Part shown: positions 62,237 to 64,000 of the stretch, piece by piece
How positions within the stretch are numbered: the first letter of the stretch is position 1
Layout: every line of letters starts with the position of its first letter
Assembly (NCBI GenBank): GCA_964433875.1
Contig: CAYSSO010000003.1
Coordinates: forward strand, 1 to 64,000
DNA: 64,000 nucleotides
Origin: Athalassotoga sp964433875
Lineage (GTDB): Bacteria > Thermotogota > Thermotogae > Mesoaciditogales > Mesoaciditogaceae
Direction: 5' to 3'
Program-made: the position numbers and the translations under genes
Notes under the pieces: model-generated
Seen by the model: the letters and a program-made list of their open reading frames with translations, nothing else
Database searches by the model: none
Told to the model about the DNA's origin: nothing

Positions 62237-64000
62237 ATGGCAGAAGAAAGCCCCAAAATATTTTTGAGCCCTTCAAATAAAATAGGAAGGGTGGAAATAG
62301 GATTGGCCTCGCCAGAAACAATTTTACAATGGTCAAAGGGGGAGGTTAAAAAACCTGAAACTATAAATTATAGAACCTTCAAACCAGAACCGGATGGTCT
62401 CTTTAGCGAGCAGATCTTTGGACCTGTGAAGGATTACGAATGCGCTTGTGGAAGGTACAAGGGCAAAAAATACGAAGGTACCACTTGCGAAAGATGCGGT
62501 GTTACTGTCGAATCTAAAACGGCCCGAAGAAGAAGGATGGGTCACATATCCCTGGCCGTTCCGGTGGTTCATATATGGTATCTTAAAAATATACCAAATT
62601 ACATTTCGATCCTTCTCGATATCTCTCCAAAGGATATAGAACAAATAGTGTACTTTGGATCGAGAAGAACGGTCGAGACCGTTTACATGGTAACGGATCC
62701 AAAAAATACCAATTTCGACGTTGGAGACAAACTTTACGCCACAGAATACAACTCGATTTTGTCGTGGAAAATTCTGTTAGAATTAAAAGTCCGCGTGGGC
62801 CCATAAGATCTGAGATCGACGGAATTGTTTCTATAAGAAAAGAGAAAACCAATACAGACAGATTTTTGACGTGGGTTACGGTTTCTCAATCTACAAGGGC
62901 TGAAAATTCAAAAAGTGAATCCTACACTATATACCGCGGGATGGAATTGAATGTGAAAAATGGCGAGATCGTTAAAAAAGGCGATCTTATAGCCAACGAG
63001 TTGAAGGTAGAACCTTTCAAGGCTCCCTTTGATGGCACCTGTGAAATAGACGAAGTAACCTCAACGATAAGGGTTATACCTCTACCAACTTCAAAATTCC
63101 AGCCGGTGGCCTATACGCTTCCTTACGGGGTAAAGCCGACTATCCAGAATGGCCAGAAGGTCAAAAAGGGAAAGGTGCTCACAAGTAGCGCCCACTTCGA
63201 TGCGGTTCGTGCTGGAATGGATGGCGTTGTTGTTTACGGCAAAAACCTCTCGGTAAGTCAAAAGGAAGACGAGAAACTGGTTGCGAATTCTACCGATAAG
63301 ATCGAAATAGTCGAGAAGGATCAGGTTCAAAGAATTGAGAGATCCTATCCACTATTTGAAGGCATAACTCCTTACGTTGAAGACGGCCAGGAAATAAAGG
63401 CTGGCGATTACATAGCGGATAGGTTCGTTTACGAGGATGAAGATTTGACCGTTTCAGAACTCGATATATTTGAAAAGCATTATCCCGGCCAGTTCGAAAA
63501 GGAATTCGAAATAGAAAATGACAGAACGGTCGTCATGATAACTGATATTTCAGATGACGTCGCGGCCGAAATAGGAAAAAAGGTTGGAGACGTTATCCTC
63601 GATAATGAGTACGACGCTTACAAAGACATATACGGAGACAAAATACTCGCAGATGTCGGAGCGTCGGCCATAAAGAAGTTGCTTGAAAAGATAGACCTTG
63701 GAGAGACAGAAAGCAAACTCGAGGCCGAACTTAAAAGCATTCCAGATTCGTCCTCAAACAAAAAGATGAAAATTCTAAAGAGATTGCACATCATAAGAAG
63801 TCTTATCGAGAGCAATCAGAGACCGGAATGGATGGTGCTTGATGTTGTTCCCGTTATTCCTCCGGATCTTAGGCCTATGATACAAATAGATGGCGGAAGG
63901 TTTGCCACAACGGATCTCAACGATCTTTACAGAAGGGTCATAAATAGAAATAACAGGCTTAAAAAGCTCATCGAATTGAACGCTCCGGACATAATAATAA
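62237..64000 (+). CDS. rpoC: DNA-directed RNA polymerase subunit beta', partial and frame broken
   Basis: Runs off the window. First frame to 62757: zinc site CACGRYKGKKYEGTTCERCG, MGHISLAVPVVHIWYLKNIP. The second frame, from 62755, continues DFVVENSVRIKSPRGPIRSEIDGIV through a barrel-sandwich insert to RPEWMVLDVVPVIPPDLRPMIQIDGGRFATTDLNDLYRRVINRNNRLKKL. The join AACTCGATTTTG lacks one base: a second G (TCGGAT) gives NSDFVV, matching the Thermotoga sequence I recall. The insert is the Thermotogota type. A sequence error is likely; an essential gene cannot be broken. Confidence 0.95.

Noticed and set aside
62750..62765. Programmed ribosomal frameshift in rpoC
   Set aside because: No X-XXY-YYZ heptamer in frame and no precedent; a missing G explains the data simply.

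Overview
The window looks like part of a draft genome or MAG from the phylum Thermotogota; a Mesoaciditoga-like lineage is possible but unproven. The evidence is a 355-residue NusG with the large insert known from Thermotoga, an RpoC with an N-terminal barrel-sandwich insert, an archaeal-type adenosylhomocysteinase, and a coiled-coil protein-tilS-ftsH neighbourhood. Two runs of N (23662-23671 and 35855-35868) and four frame breaks in conserved genes show the sequence is unfinished. No CRISPR array, insertion sequence or prophage was seen.

Layout. 1-57: the 3' end of a 5S rRNA and its terminator. 56-5469 (-): NitT-type ABC transporter, adenosylhomocysteinase, arginine deiminase. 5571-7924 (-): MBL hydrolase, pseudouridine synthase, PAP2 phosphatase. 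7941-11827 (+): CIRCE-controlled hrcA-grpE-dnaJ plus an RMD1/DUF155-like gene. 11868-15559 (-): NuoE/NuoF pair, tRNA-Ser, MsmK/UgpC-type ATPase and a Phd/YefM-like antitoxin with an operator-like promoter. 16038-19613 (+): perfect-consensus promoter and three nucleotide-sugar genes (WbpE-, WbpA- and WbpB-like). 19659-22663: HD hydrolase, then a polar amino-acid ABC transporter (-) behind a structured leader with an attenuator. 22934-30044 (+): coiled-coil protein, tilS, ftsH, B12-type radical SAM protein, two-component system. 29997-34562 (-): phosphate transporter, PhoU-like regulator, MazG, SurA-like foldase, MIP18/DUF59 protein, PrmC.

34699-45618 (-) is a tightly packed eight-gene run: DegV, FlK-like thioesterase, adenine deaminase, molybdenum hydroxylase large subunit, PLP enzyme, 8-oxoguanine-deaminase-like amidohydrolase, M32 carboxypeptidase and a MutS-like ATPase. 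It suggests purine breakdown or salvage. 45718-48905 (+) holds a sugar-binding protein and two permeases with no ATPase; the ATPase at 14103-15293 is a natural partner. 48895-52426 (-): comM, murC, tatD. 52481-54676 (+): degenerate CPBP-like membrane protein, SAM hydrolase family protein, cytochrome b5-DUF2231 fusion. 54690-64000 (+): the translation/transcription block tRNA-Thr, tRNA-Tyr, rpmG, tRNA-Trp, secE, nusG, rplK, rplA, L10 leader, rplJ, rplL, rpoB and the start of rpoC.

Most worth a second look: the pseudoknot-like leader of the amino-acid transporter (22482-22604), the purine/MutS operon, a NuoF that lost its N-terminal [2Fe-2S] cysteines, the antitoxin-like gene fused transcriptionally to a sugar-transport ATPase, and matching barrel-sandwich inserts in NusG and RpoC. 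The apparent frameshifts in rpoC, the SurA-like gene, the amino-acid permease and the PLP enzyme are more likely sequence errors than biology.
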